NCBI GenBank assembly: GCA_029215795.1 | Contig: JARDYH010000003.1 | Span: forward strand, 100,658,609 to 100,722,608 | DNA length: 64,000 nt | Source: Anniella stebbinsi | Lineage: Eukaryota; Chordata; Lepidosauria; Squamata; Anniellidae | Direction of reading: 5' to 3' | Part shown: positions 11,851-22,512 of the stretch, one piece after another | Layout of the letters: each line of letters starts with the position of its first letter | Position numbering within the stretch: the first letter of the stretch is position 1 | Translations under genes and position numbers: made by a program | Notes under the pieces: generated by a model | Seen by the model: the letters and a program-made list of their open reading frames with translations, nothing else | What the model was told of the DNA's origin: nothing | Databases searched by the model: none

Positions 11851-12234
11851 CTGTTTCATATAAACAAGTCACAATGAGTTACAATAATCCCTATTTGATA
11901 TGATCTTGTTAGACATTTTATATGTATGGGGAAGCAAATGGGGCAGAATCTCTCCCTCTTGCATGTCAATTTCATCTCAGTTTTGCAATTTGAGAACCAT
12001 TTGCCACATCTTTTAAAAAGTGTTTTCCAATTTAAGCAAAGAGTAGACTAAATAGAAAGGAGACCCAGTGCTTTCTTCCAACAGCTGACCATATGCCATA
12101 TGGGGGATATGGTAATACATTTTATATACAATAAGTGTCACACAATTTTAACACTATATGCGCAGAAGTCCTATTCAATATTTCAAAATATATTTCAATT
12201 AAGAGAAGATTTGTCTTTTTCCAGAAAATATGTA

Positions 12235-12415
12235 TCTAAGACTTGTGCGATGTCATGGACAAAGTGTTGGATTTGAACTGGGGAAACCTTGGTTTAAATC
12301 CTCACTCAGCTAAAAAGTTCAATGCCAGTTATTATCTCTCCACCTAACCTATCTTGTTATGAGGATGTTATGAGGATAAACAGAAATGGGTGGGATAAAA
12401 AATCTGGCTCTCACA
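12235..12415 (+). mobile_element. tRNA-derived SINE
   Basis: The body resembles the common squamate tRNA-derived SINE: AAGTGTTGGATT, then a B-box-like GGTTTAAATCC at 12291-12301. A diverged CTCACTCAGC and TTATGAGGAT region follows. The 5' A-box part is degraded. It lies in a TSPAN9 intron. Confidence 0.6.
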
Positions 12416-12593
12416 TTCAGTCATTGAATTCAGAGTACTTTTTGTCATATGATAGCTAGGTCATCTTACAAATTGTTAACATTTTAAAATCCCACAATTT
12501 ATTATAATAGAACTCCACAATAATAATATAAAATAAAAAGGCAGAAAACATTTCAAATTAAGCTAAAAAAACAACAGAAATATATCAGAAATC

Positions 12594-12594
<1 letters not shown>

Positions 12595-12653
<59 letters not shown>
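12595..12653 (+). repeat. (CA)n(TA)n compound microsatellite
   Basis: CA run to about 12621 followed by a TA run to 12653. Confidence 0.9.
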
Positions 12654-12656
<3 letters not shown>

Positions 12657-13174
12657 CTTTAAGGAAATACTATTCTAGGAAACAATGATCCAAAAACACA
12701 ACAATGAAGTGAGAGAATAGTCCCCATATATTTATTCATGATGGACTCTCTCCCACCCTGACCTGCCCCTTAATTCCATAATCATTTTTCTCTTGGGACT
12801 AGTAGTGATCAATGGTCTAATACTCCTATTGGGCTCACAACCCTGTTGGGAACAAGTATTCATGTTCACAGCTAATGTTCTATAATATAGTATAATTTCC
12901 ATCAGCATAATGTATGGCTTGGCAATGAGCTGACTGCCATTTTCTGGTGAATCTTGCATAACATCACAAATGAGCTTCCCCATTTCCCATCTGCTTAACT
13001 CTTTTTGCAGTTCTTTACTCTGCTGTATGTAACCTTTGTAGAGAACCTTCTTCCATATAATTCCTCCTTGATACCAATTATCTGTGGAGGGGGGAAATGT
13101 TGAAGCCTAGAAAAAATGTATATAGGAAAGCAGCTTAGCTTCTGAGAGGGGCAAAACTTCTAAATGGGGCTTAC

Positions 13175-13249
13175 CTTGTCCATATACACAAAGAATAAAA
13201 TGAGTAATATCAGTTCAGCCAGGAGAATGATCAGCAAAACAATGAAAAA
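13175..13249 (-). CDS. TSPAN9: Tetraspanin-9 coding exon (third membrane segment)
   Basis: 25 codons, FFIVLLIILLAEL followed by a second hydrophobic run and FFVYMDK. This is the complete third transmembrane helix of a tetraspanin. The acceptor is CTTTCAG and the donor AAG|GTAAG. 75 bp, phase 0, typical of the TSPAN4/TSPAN9 branch. Confidence 0.93.
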
Positions 13250-13633
13250 CTGAAAGAAAAAAGGAACAAAGAGGAATGTTACAATTAGAGAAGGTGAAAG
13301 GTTAGAATGTCTTATGCAAATAAATAAGAAATCATGAGTTGTTGTATTTATAGTGTTAAATATTGGATAAATTCATGTCTAGCACAATTGGCTTTGTATC
13401 ATGGTTTTCTTATGTCCTCTGACATTCTTATGTGTTAACTTCACCAAGGTTAATCCCATATCATCATGCAAACATTTCTGTTTCTTTTGGCATATAAAAA
13501 AGGACAGAAGTTTGGATCATCCAATAATCTACTTGGCAATGGAATCAGAAGTGCTTCCTGTTTATATCTGGAGAGGCTTGTTTCCACCCCTGTGCAGGGT
13601 CCCCCTGCTGCGGTGTTCTTATGAAAGGGAACT

Positions 13634-13905
13634 GCAGGCAAGATACTCTGACTGGGAAAACAACTACTTTGTAATTTTGGAGGTTTCATGAATGAAGAAG
13701 GCAGGCTAGATACTCTGCCTGGTGAAAGCTACAACTGTGCAACTGTGGAGGGTAGGAATAGTGCTGTAGCACTTTATAAATGAGAGACAGGGGCTAGATA
13801 GTCTGTTTGGGGAAAGCAACAATTGTGCAGTTGTGGAGGCTAGGTATAGCTCTGTAGTAATTTTAAGAATTGGAAAGGCAGGCTAGTTACTCTGACTGAT
13901 GACAA
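13634..13905 (+). repeat. Degenerate tandem repeat, about 3.3 units
   Basis: Units start at 13634, 13701, 13788 and 13878, each with GCAGGCTAGATACTCTG or a variant (AAGATACTCTG, TAGATAGTCTG, TAGTTACTCTG). Most are followed by a CAACTGTGCAACTGTGGAGG-like block. Unit length varies from 67 to 90 bp. There are no spacers of CRISPR type. It lies in the intron between two TSPAN9 exons. Confidence 0.65.
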
Positions 13906-14372
13906 TAGTGCCAACGGGGGAAATGAGTGAATGCGGGAGAGGGGCAGACCCACCCCTTGATCATGTCACAGCCAGGTCACAGAGGCATGCCCAAGATTGA
14001 ATGTGGATGGATAGGGCACACAGCAGTAAAACTGCCTAGGAGCTGCTTTAAGTGAAAAAAATGGACTTTCAGAAAAATGTGGCTTTTCAAGAGGGAAGCT
14101 GCTGGTTGGCTGCAGATTGGGGACAATGTCGTGTGTCAAAAAGGACCTCAAACTGCTCTTCCACCACTGGTATAGATTGGCTCCAGGACTCTTAACTCTA
14201 AACGGAAACTAAGAGCTTGTTTTTGCTGCTGACATGGTTAGGTTGTAAAGTGCTTCTTAGTTGGGCACAGAATAGTGAGCATTTTCTCAGTTTTCTCGTT
14301 TGAAGCATGCTTTGTAAAAACACACACACAAATAAATAAAACAAAGACAAGAAATCTGCTCTTCTGACTTAC

Positions 14373-14564
14373 GCTTAGAAGGAGGCACTTATTTTCCTTG
14401 ATAGCACCCAAGCAGCCCAGGAAGCCAGTCACCATGATGATGGTACCAATGGCAATGACCAGGTTGGCAGCTGACAATGATGGGAAGCTGGGAGAAAATG
14501 TGGCAAAGTTTCCTTGTGATACTGACAGCCATATTCCCACACCCAATAGGCCGCAGCCACATAA
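14373..14564 (-). CDS. TSPAN9: Tetraspanin-9 coding exon (TM1 end, EC1, TM2)
   Basis: 64 codons starting LCGCGLLGVGIWLSV and ending KENKCLLLS. It contains the end of TM1, the small extracellular loop with GNFATFSPSFPSLSAANL, all of TM2 and the start of the cytoplasmic turn with the conserved GCLGAIKENKCLL motif. The acceptor is CTCTTTAG and the donor AGC|GTAAGT. The remaining N-terminal coding exon (about 21 codons with the initiator Met) was searched for to the right and not found. TSPAN9 has very long 5' introns in other vertebrates, so it probably lies beyond 64000. Confidence 0.94.
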
Positions 14565-15610
14565 CTAAAGAGAAAAAGAGACATTAAAAAAAAGCTTTTG
14601 CAACCTGGACACAAATTGAAATTTATTTGCAAATTTGTGGATCTGTCTATTTTTTAAGTTATCAGGAGACAGATCTGGAAATGTGCATCCCCTTCCCTGT
14701 CCAATTCAGAGCTATTTCCCCTTCCAAGCTTTTACATGTATAAAGGAATAGAACTGCCTTCTTTTTGTATCTTGGTTGGTTTTATCTTTTTTTTTTTTTA
14801 ATCTACGGGTAAATCTTTTGTGTGTGTGCTGGTGAGTATGTCAAAAGTTTCATTGGATTATAGGAGCCAGGATGCATGCAGAGAAAGAAAAATCTGGGCA
14901 GGAGGCCAGAGCAAGGTCAGATGGAATCTGGGGCAAATGTGAAAAAGAAACTACAATTCTAACTGGTCAGAGTTGCAGGTGGGGTGAGGGAATAACTAAT
15001 TTTAAGCTAAGAAGTCTAAGGCAGAAACAGAGAAACAGAGAGTAGAAAAGAAAGGGAAGGAAAGAAGGTCAGAAATTGTCAGAACTGCTGAAACTGGGAA
15101 ACTGGTTGAAAGAGTGCTGGATTTATGACATTGATATTGGATAACCATATCAAGATACTGACATGGATAAAACAGTGACATAGTTAGGGCATCTGGATGT
15201 ATTTATCCCTAGTAATAACCTATAATTACCCTATAGCTTATGTTCATTAAGATTTTGAAACCATTTTCTATTAACATCTCCTTCAGTATTTTTAATATTA
15301 TTATTTATTATTTTTCATTAAATACTTAAATAAAACATTAAACAACACTTCAGACTGTAAGTGCTTATTAAATTGCATAAACTTCCATATTCAATATTGT
15401 ACTGCTAAAGTTACACTAGAAATAGAGAATTGCACAATGTATACAGTTTCTAACACATTACATCCCTCCAAATTATCTGGTGATCTGAAGTCATTTTTTT
15501 TAAAGAATGGAAACTATATCACTATAAAACTACCTTTCTTGGACATCTCCCCAATCAATCTGCTGTGATGATGACTGAGCTTCAAATCCTGGTATGCCAC
15601 CCTTGGACTA
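14565..15610. other. TSPAN9 intron, no feature seen
   Basis: AT-rich intronic DNA. No exon, RNA gene or confident repeat recognised. Confidence 0.4.
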
Positions 15611-16047
15611 TAGAATCATAAAATCATAGAGTTCGAAGGAGCCTATAAATAAGGCCATCAAATCCAACCCCCTGCTCAATGCAGGAATCTACCTTAAAGC
15701 ATCCCTGACATATGGTTGTCCAGCTGCCTCTTGAAGGCCTCTAAAGTGGGAGAGTCCACGACCTCCCTAGGTAATTGGTTCCATTGTCGTTCTGCTCTAA
15801 CAGTCAGGAAGTTTTTCCTGATGCCCAGACGGAATCTGGCTTCCTGTAACTTGAGCCCATTATGCCGTGACCTACATTCTGGGTTGATCGAGAAGAGATC
15901 CTTGCCCTCCTCTGTGTGACAACCTTTCAAGTATTTGAAGAGTGCTATCATGTCTCCCCTCAATCTTCTCTTCTCCAGGCTAAACATGCCCAGTTCTTTC
16001 AATCTCTCCTCATAGAGCTTTGTTCTTTTACAGTTTACAGTTTACAG
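15611..16047 (-). mobile_element. CR1-derived short element with non-CR1 head, copy 1
   Basis: Read on the minus strand, this begins with an AT-rich head built from TGTAAACTGTAAA units. From AACAAAGCTCTATGAGGAGA it runs as CR1 coding sequence ([17 protein letters not shown]...) to the CR1 3' end. The copy at 59113-59560 has the same head at the same junction. Both share the variant block [14 protein letters not shown] where other copies here have GQDLFSII or an equivalent. It abuts another CR1 copy at 16048. Confidence 0.7.
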
Positions 16048-16840
16048 TCTTCTCCAGGCTAAACGTACCCAGTTCTTTCAATCTCTCCTCATAGGGCTTT
16101 CTTTCCAGACTCCTGATCATCCTTGTTGCCCTCCTCTGAACACGCTCCGCATTGTCTGCATCCTTCTTGAAGTGTGGTGCCCAGAACTGGACACAATACT
16201 CAAGATGGAGTCTAACCAGTGCTGAATAGAGGGAAACCAGTACCTCACGCAATTTGGAAGCTATACTCCTACTAATGCAGCCCAAAATAGCATTTGCTTT
16301 TTTTGCAGCCATATCACACTGTTGGCTCATATTCAGCTTGTGATCTACAACAATTCCAAGATCCTTCTCACTTGTAGTATTGCTTAGCCAAGTATCCCCC
16401 ATCTTGTAACTGCATTTGGTTTCTTTTCCCTAGGTGTAGAACTTGGCATTTATCCCTATTAAGCATCATTCTGTTGTTTTCAGCCCAGCGTTCCAGTCTA
16501 TCAAGATCACGTTGGTGTTTGTTTCTGTCTTCCAGGGTATTAGCGATCCTACCTAATTTTGTGTTGTCCTCAGATTTGATAAGCATTCCCTGTACCTCCT
16601 TGTCCAAATCATTAATAAAAATGTGAAGAGCACTGGGCCCAGGACTGAGCCCTGCGGTACCCCACTCTTTACCTCCCCCCAGTGTGAAAAGGGACCAATG
16701 ATAAGCACTCTTTGAGTCTGAATCTGTAGCCAACTGTGGATCCACCTAATAGGTGTTCCAGCTAGCCCACTTTTCACTAGTCATGTGGTACTTTATGAAA
16801 AGCTTTGCTGAAGTCAAGATATACTATATGCCACCACTGG
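16048..16840 (-). mobile_element. CR1 LINE, RT palm to C-terminal part
   Basis: Minus-strand CR1 remnant. Read 5'-3' it has a degenerate KAF motif near 16800-16830, GVPQGSVLGPVLF (16630-16680), a damaged motif C, and EDRNKHQRDLDRLERWAENN through VDHKLNMSQQCD to FWAPHFKKDADN. Motif C, normally FADD, reads SEDN (near 16575), so it is catalytically dead. Frameshifts split it into at least three frames. Its 3' end is missing where it meets the element at 15611-16047. Confidence 0.85.
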
Positions 16841-16894
16841 ACTTGGTTTTCCACCCTTTTGCTACCTCCAAACATGCTGCTCTCAATAAAAGGG

Positions 16895-16985
16895 AGACTA
16901 ATTTTATCTGTACACCGCCCTGAGATCCCAGTGATAATAGGGCGGGATACAAATGTTTAAGAAATGAATAAAATAATTAAATCTT
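16895..16985 (+). mobile_element. L2-type 3' tail, third hairpin variant
   Basis: TACACCGCCCTGAGATCCC followed by ATAGGGCGGGATACAAATG and an AATAAAATAATTAAAT tail. It has the same hairpin-plus-tail layout as the other L2 ends, but the hairpin differs in sequence. Confidence 0.65.
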
Positions 16986-18259
16986 CATGGCTTATAGGAT
17001 TCATTATATCATAACAAATGGATATAACTGCTAATAAAGAATTAGGTGCAATTTGTTGTAGTATCATGTCTGAATTTCCCACCACATCTGGATCAGGGTT
17101 CCTCTGGAATGACATTCCCTGGAATGACATCCTCATCCCCTATAAGTTGCCAACTGAACACAAGCTTAAGCATTATTTTTTGTGGGCTGATGTGGTTCTT
17201 AATAGTTGCTTGGATCACATTGATTCCCAACTTACTTCTGACATTGTTGGTCCCAAATCACTCTCTCAAACTTCTTTTAACCCCATATACATTTGCAATC
17301 ATTATCGTATATATTATAGGAGCCACAATTGTGGCTCGTATCAGATAAGACATCAGCAAAATAAGGGGTCTGTAAGGTTAAATTGAAATCAGGGCATGGG
17401 TTGCTGTTACCTAAATACAATTGAAAGTGTTTCACCAATCTTTCTGAAATTTGCAAGTGCTAGAAAGCAATGTCTATATTACATAACCTGAAAATTTTAG
17501 GATGCTGGTTTAAGATTGAGGGAGAAAGGACAGTTAACAGAAAAAAAGGAGGGGGGAATCTCACACACTCAAAAGTTTTCCTGAAAACATATGTTGGCTG
17601 CCATTTGTGCCCATGTTTTGTGAAAAAACTATAAACTATTTACTTTATGAATTTATATTTGCCAATTCTCTTTTTACTGTAATTGGTGGAATGGATTTTA
17701 AAAAATTCAATTTATTTATTTTTAAAATAATTATATTTGTATAATGAAAGTGTATGGGAGTCTCATAACATGTAGCTCAGAAATGTTGAGGTTGGAAGGG
17801 AATAACTGTTGTGTGGAGGAAAAGGAAAAGCAGCAGCAGCAGCAAAGTGGTGAGTTTCTGAGACATAGGTGTGAATGTGGGCAAGTGATCCCCTCACCTT
17901 GACCCTACCCCTTCTGTTTACTGGTCCGCACTCCCAACCATTCCCCTTCTTGCTCCTCTCCCTGCTTGCCCTTAATCATTGTGTTACTAAGGTCCCTTTT
18001 GGGGTTCAAGTGCTGAGAACAGAGGGCTTAAAAAGAAGCTATAGAATGGAATGGGAGTGAAACTTTGGTTCATAAGCAGACCTGTATTTTCTTGAGGGCA
18101 GAAAGTCTTGCTGGGCAAAAAACCCCTAGGCAATGGAGGAGGAGAGGAGGATCTTTTGGTCCTGACCACTGGCCATGCAGATTGGGAAATTGAGGTCCAG
18201 AACATCTGGGGGGCACCAGTTTGGTAGAAGACTGATGTAGAGTAATGAGTCTACAAGTT
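16986..18259. other. No feature seen
   Basis: Overlapping short open frames (for example 17018-17386) show no family signature. CAG-rich microsatellite-like bases lie at about 17832-17845. Confidence 0.35.
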
Positions 18260-18720
18260 GGGTCAAAAGGGCAGCTAGCAGTGAGCAAAATTGGTGAGCA
18301 CTCATGAGGCTCACGAGTGCTTGGCATATGCCTGTGCTAGCCCACTGCATTAATGGTGGCTGCCATTAACTCAGCGGAGGAAATCACACATTTTCTGGAG
18401 CCTACGGAAAGTGCATGTTCCCCCCCACTCTGCTAATGGTGAGTGGCATTAGCACAGCTGCGGGGGATGCACAATTTCTGGAGCATGCTTCCCCCCTCTC
18501 CTCCAGTGGAGGCCTTTAAGTCCCCCAATTGGAGCAGGGAGGGAAGCCTGTTTTACAGAACCTCTGGAAAGTGTGCATTTCCCCCTGCTGTGTTAATGGC
18601 AGTCACCATTAACACAGCAAGGGAAAATGGCACAATCCTGGAAGCCAGGGGAGACCCACGTTGGGGCTGCTGGAAATTGAGATGGGTCTGCACCCTCCCC
18701 CCAAAAAATTACAGATAGGT
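18260..18720. repeat. Unclassified repeat family B, copy 1
   Basis: Repeated and inverted blocks around GGAAAGTGCATGTTCCCCCC and AATGGTGGCTGCCATTAAC. They recur at 42436-42786 with GAAAGTGCATATTTCCCCC and AATGGCAGCTGCCATCAG. The repeated internal palindromes suggest a non-autonomous DNA transposon. I could not fix its ends. Confidence 0.5.
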
Positions 18721-18930
18721 TGCCACCATGGCCTGACCCTCTTTTGAACACTGTTCTAGGCCTGTCTTGCTGCTCAGAAAGATTCTGTGGCCTATTCCTA
18801 AGGTCTCCTCCCTCCCTGCTCCAGAAAAAATAAAAAATTTAAAAGGAAGATCCCTTGGATTTTTCTTGTCAAATGTAAACACAGGATATCCCAAGAACTC
18901 AGAGGCAGTGTAGCAACTGTGCGGACTGAG

Positions 18931-18951
18931 GTATGCTGGGAATTGTAGGAC
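18931..18951 (-). promoter_or_regulatory. Isolated ZNF143/THAP11-like motif
   Basis: The minus strand reads GTCCTACAATTCCCAGCATA, close to the SBS motif ACTACAATTCCCAGCATGC. No promoter context is visible, so function is unproven. Confidence 0.3.
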
Positions 18952-19555
18952 ATGCCTAGACATGCATGAGATTGAGATCTAACAAAGTTTATTTGAAGAA
19001 AGGAGGGGATACAGTCCTGGCATAGGCAGAGGACAAGTGTGAAATGCATCATTGGGTCACTTGGGTTCCTGCATCACTTTTCTAAAAAATAACCTCTAGG
19101 AAAACGGATGTGCTTTTAACAATAGCTCTATATGACAGGTTGAAATTTTGCAGGAGCAGTTTTAATCCTAGAGTGGATGGAGGTGGAGTGATTGGGGAAA
19201 GTTTAACTTACTGAGCATCTTCAGCTCATGAAGCAACTTAAGGAATAGGGGCCCTGCCAGGGTAAAATAAATTGACAATTCTGTTGGTAGCAGAATATAA
19301 GTGCTAAAGAGAGGAGGTGCCTCCTGTGGTAGAATTTATGGAGTTGGGGAACTTGGAACAACCTGCCTCTACTCTTCAGATAGGTGCGGATGAGGGAATG
19401 AAGCAATAGCTACATGGTGATATGAGACTACCACTCTGCGCATGCTCCAAGCATTCTTGTCCTCGGTTTCAAAATATTAATCCTACTTTAAGGCTTAGTT
19501 CTGGCAAGAGAGACAGGTTACAGCAGCCTCCCACAACTTGACCTCAGATTTGGAT

Positions 19556-19630
19556 TGAGAACCAGTATGGTGTAGGGACTAGAGTGTTGGACTGAGGAAA
19601 TCCAGGTTCAACAACCCAATTGGCCACCCT
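19556..19630 (+). mobile_element. tRNA-derived SINE fragment
   Basis: GAGAACCAGTATGGTGTAGG followed by GAGTGTTGGACT and a degraded B box AGGTTCAACAACC. It matches the 5' tRNA-like half of the common squamate SINE; the 3' half is absent. Confidence 0.65.
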
Positions 19631-20242
19631 GCATTCCCCCCTACTCTCTCTCTCTTCCCCAAGTCCCACCAAATGCCCATTGCTTTCACATTCATGGGTG
19701 CTCGTGCAGCAAACAAGCCCCCACCCCCACCCCATCTTCCCTCGGTGCTTCTCCTTGCCTCTTCCTGCTGCGCCTCTCCCCAAAGCCACACAAAATGCTA
19801 TTGCTTTGGTGTCCAGGGGCGACTCTGCATCCAAAACATGTCTATGCCAGGAACTGTGCCAAACAGGCTATGCCTGTCGCCATCTGTCCCGACATTACTC
19901 TAGCTGGTGGTGTTTTTTTTGTCTGATACTAGCACTGTTTCTGGCAGAATACTTTTTAAAGTATTCATGCGTCGTCCGTGTGGAGGGACGAAGCATGGGT
20001 GTTATGTCAATGGGCCAGGGACCTCATTCTACATGTGCCCCCTCTCATCCCCCAGTGTCCCTGGCTAGTTCTTACAGCCATCTTCAGATCCCTAATCTAT
20101 ACTCCCTTGCTGCTGCTGAGGATCCTTCCTGGCAGATGACCCTGGAAGTTTCTCACTACCTCTGCAGGCTTTCAGTTTTGCCAGCATGGATCCCAGTAGC
20201 CAGGATCCCGCATAAATCCAATCTGAGGGTATGAGATCACAG
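19631..20242. other. No feature seen
   Basis: A 204-codon plus-strand frame crosses this stretch (19620-20234). It has no recognisable domain and is treated as chance. Confidence 0.35.
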
Positions 20243-20839
20243 TAGGGTGAACAGATTTTGAGAACCAAAATCCCTGTCCCCCCCACCCCCCCACCCAAAA
20301 CAACCCCCCCACCGCACGCACGCCCCCCCCCGCACCGCGCCACCAGCCCGCCTCACCCCGCCCGCCCATGCCGCCCGCAAACCTCCCCCACCCCGCGCCG
20401 CTCCACCCTGGCAGCCCCCCCGCCCCACGCCGCCAGCCCGCCTCGCCCCGCCCGCCCCGCGCCGCTCACGCCGCCCACCCGCCTCACGCTCCTTACCTGC
20501 TGGGGCGTCCGCTTCCCTCTGGTGCTCTGAATCTATTGAGAAACAGGCTTCCTGGCCTGTCTCTCAGTAGCGCGCCGGGTGATGACGTCATCACCCGGCG
20601 TGCTACTGAGGGACAGGCCGCGAAGCCTGTTTCTCAGTAGATTCAGAGCACCAGAGGGAAGCGGACGCCCCAGCAGGTAAGTGCCTCACGCCGCCCGCCT
20701 CGCACCGCCCGCCCGCCTCCCGCCACTGCCGCATGACCCCCCCCGCCGCCCCAGTTTGCCCCCGCCGCCCCCCAGTTGGCCCGGATCGCCCAGGTTTCCC
20801 GGTTAGGACCGGGAAACCCCGGGCTATCTGGTCACCCTA
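20243..20839. mobile_element. Non-autonomous hAT-type element, GC-rich (597 bp)
   Basis: The left end is TAGGGTGAACAGATTTT and the right end ATCTGGTCACCCTA. An exact 8-bp duplication, GATCACAG, lies at 20235-20242 and 20840-20847. Eight-base duplications with TAGGG/CAGGG-type ends are the mark of hAT transposition. The interior is extremely C-rich on the plus strand (G-quadruplex prone on the minus strand) and contains the palindromic cassette at 20492-20681. No transposase is encoded; open frames here are Pro/Ala-rich by composition only. The termini resemble those at 44847 and 62270, which points to a common transposase. Confidence 0.9.
20492..20681. repeat. 95+95 bp palindromic cassette bounded by GGTAAG
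   Basis: An inverted repeat without spacer. The two 95-bp arms differ at about four positions. The exact centre is TGACGTCA (20583-20590), the CRE consensus. Each arm ends outward in CAGCAGGTAAG, and on the plus strand the right end reads CAGGTAAGTG, a perfect 5' splice-site consensus. A transcript would fold into a long, nearly perfect hairpin. A related cassette sits in another element family at 34413-34575. Confidence 0.85.
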
Positions 20840-20847
20840 GATCACAG

Positions 20848-21253
20848 TCTCTTTTCTCAGAAGACCTGTGCAGTCAAAAGCCATTTGGTTCACCAGTGGA
20901 GCCTCCCCAGGAGGCTAAGGGCAGACTTAGAGCTCAGTACTGGTCAGAAACAGAGGTGGGCACATTCATTGATCTATGAAGCAGCCCAGAGGCCCAAGTT
21001 ATCATGGCCAGTGTCAGGCATGAGAACCTCTATCTAGAGGTTGCACACACCAGATTGCACAACCTCCCTACATGCCTGGCTATGTGGGTATGACCGCAGT
21101 GCCAAGCAGTGCAAGGACAAGCTCCATTGACTCAAGAAAAAGTTCAAGGAGATTGTGACGCACATGATGAGCGGGGTTGAACCAAAGCCGTGAGGCTTGG
21201 GGAAGAGGGACAGCAGGAGCAAATGAGGAAAAGCGCTGGGGGAAGAAGGGGGC
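20848..21253. other. No feature seen
   Basis: Intergenic or intronic DNA between the hAT-type element and the solo LTR. Confidence 0.35.
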
Positions 21254-21930
21254 TGTCGTATTTACGACTCTTAGTATAGGAAGCCTGCCAACTCCTTTAT
21301 CTAAGAATGTCTGGGAAAAATGCCAGGCCTTTAACGGTTTAAAGGGTTTATTTGCAATTCCAAAATCCAATTACCAATAGCCAAGGTCACGCCAAAAGTT
21401 CAGTCCGTCCGAATGTCAAGTCGAGGGTCAAACCAAGTATTAGAGCAATCCAAAGTCCAGAGCCAAAATAGTCAAGCCGGTTGTTCAGTCCACAGGTTCC
21501 GATTCAGGATTATGCCGGGTGTCAAGAGCCGAAGACGACGGTTGTTCTCAACGGATCTTAGCTTCTGACTTCTTTCTCCTTCATAGTTGCTTGAGCCTGT
21601 TCACAGCTACGTGCAATTCCTTCGTTATCTTACTTAAGGCTTGCATCAGCTGTGCTCTGTTTTCTCAGTCTCATGCTTCGCCTTGTGGGCTTAGCTTTCT
21701 CCGCCCGTTTGAGCTGCCGCCTTTGCTGGGGAGTTACTGGACAAACTCCTTCAGGCCCCGAGTCTTCCTCATTAGAAACAGGGGGTGGGAATGGGTGGCT
21801 TTCCTGGGGCTCTTCAGAAGAATCTCCCTGCTGTTCCTCCTCCTCCGGTAAGTCCTGGGGAATGGGTAAAGCTGCAGTCTCTGCCACTTCTTCCTCCTCA
21901 GAGGAAGATTCTTCAGACTGCCTCATGACA
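21254..21930 (-). mobile_element. Solo LTR of an LTR retrotransposon (677 bp)
   Basis: Read on the minus strand it starts TGTCATGAGGC and ends GTAAATACGACA, i.e. 5'-TG...CA-3'. It is flanked by an exact 5-bp duplication GGGGC (21249-21253 and 21931-21935). An AATAAA signal lies near the 3' end on the minus strand (about 21347-21352). No internal region or second LTR is present, so it is the product of LTR-LTR recombination. The family (gypsy-like or ERV) cannot be told from the LTR alone. A 98-codon frame starts four bases inside the LTR (21926-21630, minus), acidic at the start and Arg/Lys-rich at the end. Confidence 0.8.
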
Positions 21931-21935
21931 GGGGC

Positions 21936-22369
21936 CTAGTTTCCTGAAAGATTGTCTGTGGGGAGGAGGGCTGTTCCAGTTGACACCATTGTGCCCAAAG
22001 TTGGCAGTGGGGACGACAAGGATATGAAGGAGGTGACGGCAGTGCAAAACCTCCACACCTCAACCAGCAGGGATGGAGAGATCGCAGAGGGCTGGAAATA
22101 AGAGTGAGTTTTAGCAGCTTTACAGGACCATGTCTGGACTTGCCCGGCAGGCTGCCTGGGTGGGGAGGTGGCGGGGTGGTGGTGGGAAGGATTGCAACAG
22201 CATGGGAATGGGAACCTCCATTACAAGTGCCAGATCTCAGCAGAGAGTGGAGGAGTGATGGTGTTTCTGGATCGCGATGGCTGTCGGGATAGATTTTGGG
22301 CAACAATGGCTGATGGGATACCAGCAGGAGGACTGAGGGAGGGGAGAGGGGGATGTGTCAATCAAACAC
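21936..22369. other. No feature seen
   Basis: GC-rich stretch with overlapping short frames; nothing recognisable. Confidence 0.35.
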
Positions 22370-22512
22370 AGCATTGGCTATTAGTCAACTCGACACTAGC
22401 CTAATCCACATAATGGTTGATTGAAAACATGTCATGTGGCGAGTACCCCCCGATAGTCAACTGTTGAGTTGACTATTAACCTACCATTGACTATTGTGCT
22501 GTCTGAATTCAC
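22370..22512. repeat. Truncated copy of the GGCTG-terminus MITE
   Basis: Contains GTCAACTGTTGAGTTGACTA and ends TGCTGTCTGAATTCA, matching the subterminal and right terminal parts of the elements at 46748-47283 and 60075-60306. The left end is unclear. Confidence 0.5.

Noticed and set aside
13634..13905. CRISPR-like array
   Set aside because: Units are degenerate, of uneven length and without constant repeats and unique spacers; the genome is eukaryotic.
19620..20234. 204-codon plus-strand frame
   Set aside because: No domain, no splice context, starts inside a SINE remnant; chance in AT-balanced DNA is sufficient.
20258..20640. Two plus-strand Pro/Ala-rich frames of 90 codons
   Set aside because: Compositional product of the C-rich interior of a non-autonomous hAT-type element.
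22104..22404. Overlapping frames of 62-127 codons
   Set aside because: All in a GC-rich stretch, on both strands, no conserved motif.
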